Shown piece after piece: positions 60,704 to 64,000 of a DNA stretch of 64,000 nucleotides (position 1 is its first letter; each line of letters opens with the position of its first letter). The notes under the pieces are model-generated. The model ran no database searches. It was not told the origin of the DNA and was given only the letters and a program-made list of their open reading frames with translations. Both the position numbers and the translations under genes were made by a program. The DNA is taken from NCBI GenBank assembly GCA_950295325.1, contig OX485803.1:66293554-66357553 (forward strand), in the 5' to 3' direction. The DNA comes from Polytrichum commune (lineage: Eukaryota > Streptophyta > Polytrichopsida > Polytrichales > Polytrichaceae).

Positions 60704-62172
60704 AGCGGAATATAGTGGCCTATGTGATACAAAGGCTACTATCAACTTGATGGTCTAATAGGAAGAAAGACTTGAGGTTGCATGAGGCGGGCTTAGGGCG
60801 CTTAAACTAACCCTTTGGTTGATTTAGCCTTTTGTATTTTAAAACCCATTTGGATTACTGATTTGCATGATTGGCCTCGCAATTGGCTCAAACATGGTAG
60901 AAACAAAAATGAAAATAAATTTTACATCGTTTTAATATACTATACATATTTGAAGTCACTCGTCCCTAGCTACCTATACCCATCGCAAATGGCTCCCGAA
61001 ATTGTCTCGACACTCGCCCAAAATTAACCCCACTTTCTATTGAAATTGTCCCGCTTTTCATCCAAATCCATCTCCACTCTAAACTAGAGACATTCAAACA
61101 ACTTAAAATGTCTTCGATTAAGGGGTCAGGAGGTGTGCATAAGGTGTGTTTTTTCTTTTCTCTTTTAAGCGGGGGGGGGGGGGGGGTGCAGGATTTGCGC
61201 CCTCTACATTTCGGTACATGGAGAAACCTATCTCCAATGGAGATGAAGAGGGGATGTTGAAAACTCACAACACAAATAATGCTAGATGTTCAAGATCATG
61301 GGAGTTTCATTCAGTTGTTTCCAAATTGTTAGCACACATAATTCCTTTGCATAGAATTACACATCGCAACTGTAGTTAGGTTTTTGCTATGAAACTGAGT
61401 TTACAACAACCATGAAACTGGACATTATAAAACACCAACAACTTTTACTTGGTAGAAAATTACATGAATAGTACAACGATATATAACACTGTAAATCCAA
61501 GTAGTAAGTGACATTAAATACCACAATTAGTGGAGTGACCTTAACACATGAAATAAATTATGTATCTTAGTAAGGAAAGTTACGATGGGTGAAGTGCATG
61601 TAAACATTTGTATGTTTTGACAGTTAAACAAAGTCTTGTCATAAACACAATTATGTGACATGTGTTGCAACTCTTTAGGTGTTGTGAGAATGTATAGATT
61701 TGTGAGTTATCAACAGAAAAAAGAGTTTCAATGTAATGATTAAGGATGGCATGGAAAGAGGAAGTTGAGTTGAACATATATAATTACTAATGTAAGACAC
61801 GTATGCACACATACTTATATAGTAAACACAAAGGTGATAATTATGTCCAATCGAATTCAATTAGGGTTTAATGTGCATTTCTCACAAATCACAACCGTTT
61901 AAATCAATGTAAATCAAATATGTGGTAATAGAGGATCTAAGGCGTGTAAAGAAATGTATGAATGTGTTCTAAAAAACATTCATTGCAACTTTGCTTCATA
62001 TGCATGTTTAGGGTTCACATATGAGCTCACGGCAATGCTCAAGATGAACTCTCTTTCTCACGCTCTCTCTAATACATATGCTAAGTTTTTCGTATACATA
62101 AACACCAAGACACATATGCATGGCAATTATGAGCTAAAGTGAGCAACCCAAGAAGGATTTTTACTATCTTAC
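60704..62172. other. AT-rich spacer
   Basis: No gene is supported. A run of about 17 G lies at about 61171-61187. A faint trace of the CACTA-ended family (AAGTGACATTAAATACCAC) lies near 61507. Confidence 0.4.
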
Positions 62173-62175
62173 TAA

Positions 62176-62569
62176 GAGCATCCTCAGTCGGTCTAGGTAA
62201 AGCTCACTGCAAACCAAGACCTATCTTGCTTAAAATTGCTCAAAATTTAGAGGGAGTGCACCAAATCTTGCTTAAAATGGACAGATCCTCCCACACTCCC
62301 TCTAAATGTCAAAAATTTGGAGGGAGTGTGGGAGGATCTTTCCATTTTAAAGCAAGATTTGGTGCACTCCCTCTAAATTTTGAAAATGTGGTGTTTTCAA
62401 TGAGGGATTTCACCTACGTCAAATTTTTACAATTCTTTTTTCTTGAGAAATATCTCACGTTTATTTAGGTGTGCTTCTAATGATGGTAATTTCAGTTTCT
62501 AATTTTAGGTCAGTCAAAAGATAGGTTTTGGTTTGCAGTGAGCTTTACCTAGACCGACTGAGGATGCTC
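62176..62569. mobile_element. Tourist-like miniature element with TAA duplication and a long internal hairpin
   Basis: The outer inverted repeats (62176-62227 and about 62518-62569) match with one difference in about 52 bases; they begin GAGCATCCTCAGTCGGTC. TAA flanks both sides (62173-62175 and 62570-62572), as in PIF/Harbinger-derived Tourist elements. Inside, 62240-62307 and 62315-62383 form a second inverted repeat of about 68 bp with about three differences and a loop of seven bases. The near-identity of the arms points to a recent insertion. Confidence 0.9.
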
Positions 62570-62572
62570 TAA

Positions 62573-64000
62573 AACTTGGTATTCTATAAATCATGCAAAT
62601 CTAGCTAATCAAGACAATTGATCACTTTACCTTGATTTACACCATGATTTCAAAACTTATGCTAACCCTAAAAATACCATCTCTTGGGTTCGCATCTATG
62701 ATCTTAAAAAAGGGAAAAGAAAAAAGAAAAAAAACCAACCTCTTCCGCGTAGAAGCATGGCCCCACTAAGGCTCAACTTGCTGCATACTTACCTTTACTC
62801 ACTTGCTTGGACCTCACGCTTTTACATAACTTACTGTACACAAGCGTCGGGGCTACTAGGCCCATACTTGCAAGGTTATGAAGTAGGGAGGATGAGTGGT
62901 CCACAATGCTCAACCACTACCTGTAACTTCTTTGTTTATGTGTTTATGTGTTTATGTGTTTATTTTATTATGTGTGAAACGCCATCATGGTTAACAACAA
63001 GATGATAAACTAAACATTGAGTATGTATGTTTTAAAGTTGTGAAGTTTTCTATTCATCTTCCCTTCGCGAACATAAATAACAATCGGGTATGGTTGTGGA
63101 CACATGTTGTGCAATCACTAACACTATGGTGTGGGGTGTATATGAGCACATGTGAGGCTTACCCCTCTTAGAGATCCTACATCGGAGCAAGCACAAAATG
63201 ATGCTACAATCTAACGTGTTTAAGCAATTATCTTAGCTTCCTTTCTTGCTTGAAGTAGTTTTACTTGAAAGACATGAAAACATTGTGTTTGAGTTTCTAA
63301 TACAATATGGAACCCACCCGAAATAGTTGAAGGGTAGGAAGTTGTTTGGAAAACACATGTTTACACTTAAGATTGTTGGAAAAACAATCAAGAAAAAAAC
63401 TAAAGGAACATGACTTGAATTGGCCTTCTTTTGAAGGACGCTTTTGCCACTAAGCTTAAAAACTTTGCGTTGGGAAGTTTTGAATTTGTCATGGCAAGAC
63501 CAAAGTTATTCTCTCTCGCGCGCGCTTGCGCAATTTTTCTTTTCCATTTATGAGAAGTGACATTTGGACATGGAAACATGTTTTGATATGTGTGTATGTT
63601 GCATCCAACCAACGGGAAAACACATTAGTTTTACACACATTTTGACCACATATATAGTAAAAAACAACAATTTATTCTTACTTCTATATTCATTTTCTTT
63701 CTTCTTCTCACAAGTACCTAGATATGTATATGCCATCTATTTCCATACAAAATTTGAGCAAACATAATTTTGGTTGCACATTAGGATGCACAATGTACCA
63801 AACTTTGTATCAATAAGTGACATTTGCACAAATTTAAAGTGAGTTGGTTTCACAATAAATATCATTAGAAAATTGATCACAATGACAAAAAAACACCATA
63901 TGAATCTATATACAATATTCACTGTACTTAACATGTATTTTACATGCACAAAAACTGACCCTTAATGGCTTGTGTGTCCTAATGTTGTGAATGTAGATCA
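62573..64000. other. Spacer to the window end
   Basis: No gene is supported. A short tandem repeat of GTTTATGT units lies at about 62933-62962 and a CG-alternating stretch (CTCGCGCGCGC) at about 63515-63528. Confidence 0.4.

Overview
The window looks like nuclear DNA of a land plant, probably a non-seed plant. The evidence is GT-AG introns, a telo-box next to a mitochondrial ribosomal protein gene, a plant-type NEK kinase, secreted glycine-rich proteins, and much decayed transposon DNA. I cannot name the species. Genes are sparse: three well-supported multi-exon genes and one partly resolved glycine-rich gene or exon cover a small part of the 64 kb.

Layout. 249-1833 (+): mitochondrial bL25 ribosomal protein, three exons. 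3.0-7.0 kb: a stack of nested DNA transposons, the innermost a hAT element with intact 8-bp target duplications. 10.95-12.17 kb: four tandem copies of a unit of about 303 bp. 14.89-15.75 kb: a non-autonomous element with TAA target duplications. 19.9-20.3 kb: a second tandem array. 24.97-26.50 kb (+): secreted glycine-rich protein 1. 29.8-31.6 kb: weakly coding-like pieces and an isolated promoter-like TATA/G-box. 33.14-33.77 kb: an internally deleted pogo-like element. 34.66-36.66 kb (+): secreted glycine-rich protein 2 plus a third glycine-rich exon. 38.82-44.93 kb (-): a NEK-family kinase of 954 codons in 15 exons. 46-64 kb: a transposon graveyard with a 160-bp foldback, at least four copies of a CACTA-ended miniature element family, a decayed LINE 3' end, a decayed hAT transposase gene, a hAT-type miniature element with perfect 8-bp duplications, and a Tourist-like element holding a near-perfect long hairpin.

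The host genes are not an operon-like set. bL25 acts in mitochondrial translation, the NEK kinase is expected to act on microtubules and cell growth, and the glycine-rich proteins are predicted to be secreted to the cell wall. The two glycine-rich genes are clearly paralogous and share an unusual paired Cys/His module.

The most original signals are this glycine-rich family, with its Cys-x-Cys-His / Cys-x-Cys-x2-His pair and a polyglycine exon punctuated by Asn-x-Ser and Asp-His-Ser triplets, and the series of precisely bounded, apparently unnamed miniature transposons. All coordinates come from reading the sequence by hand; exon boundaries are inferred from reading frame and splice consensus, not from transcripts.
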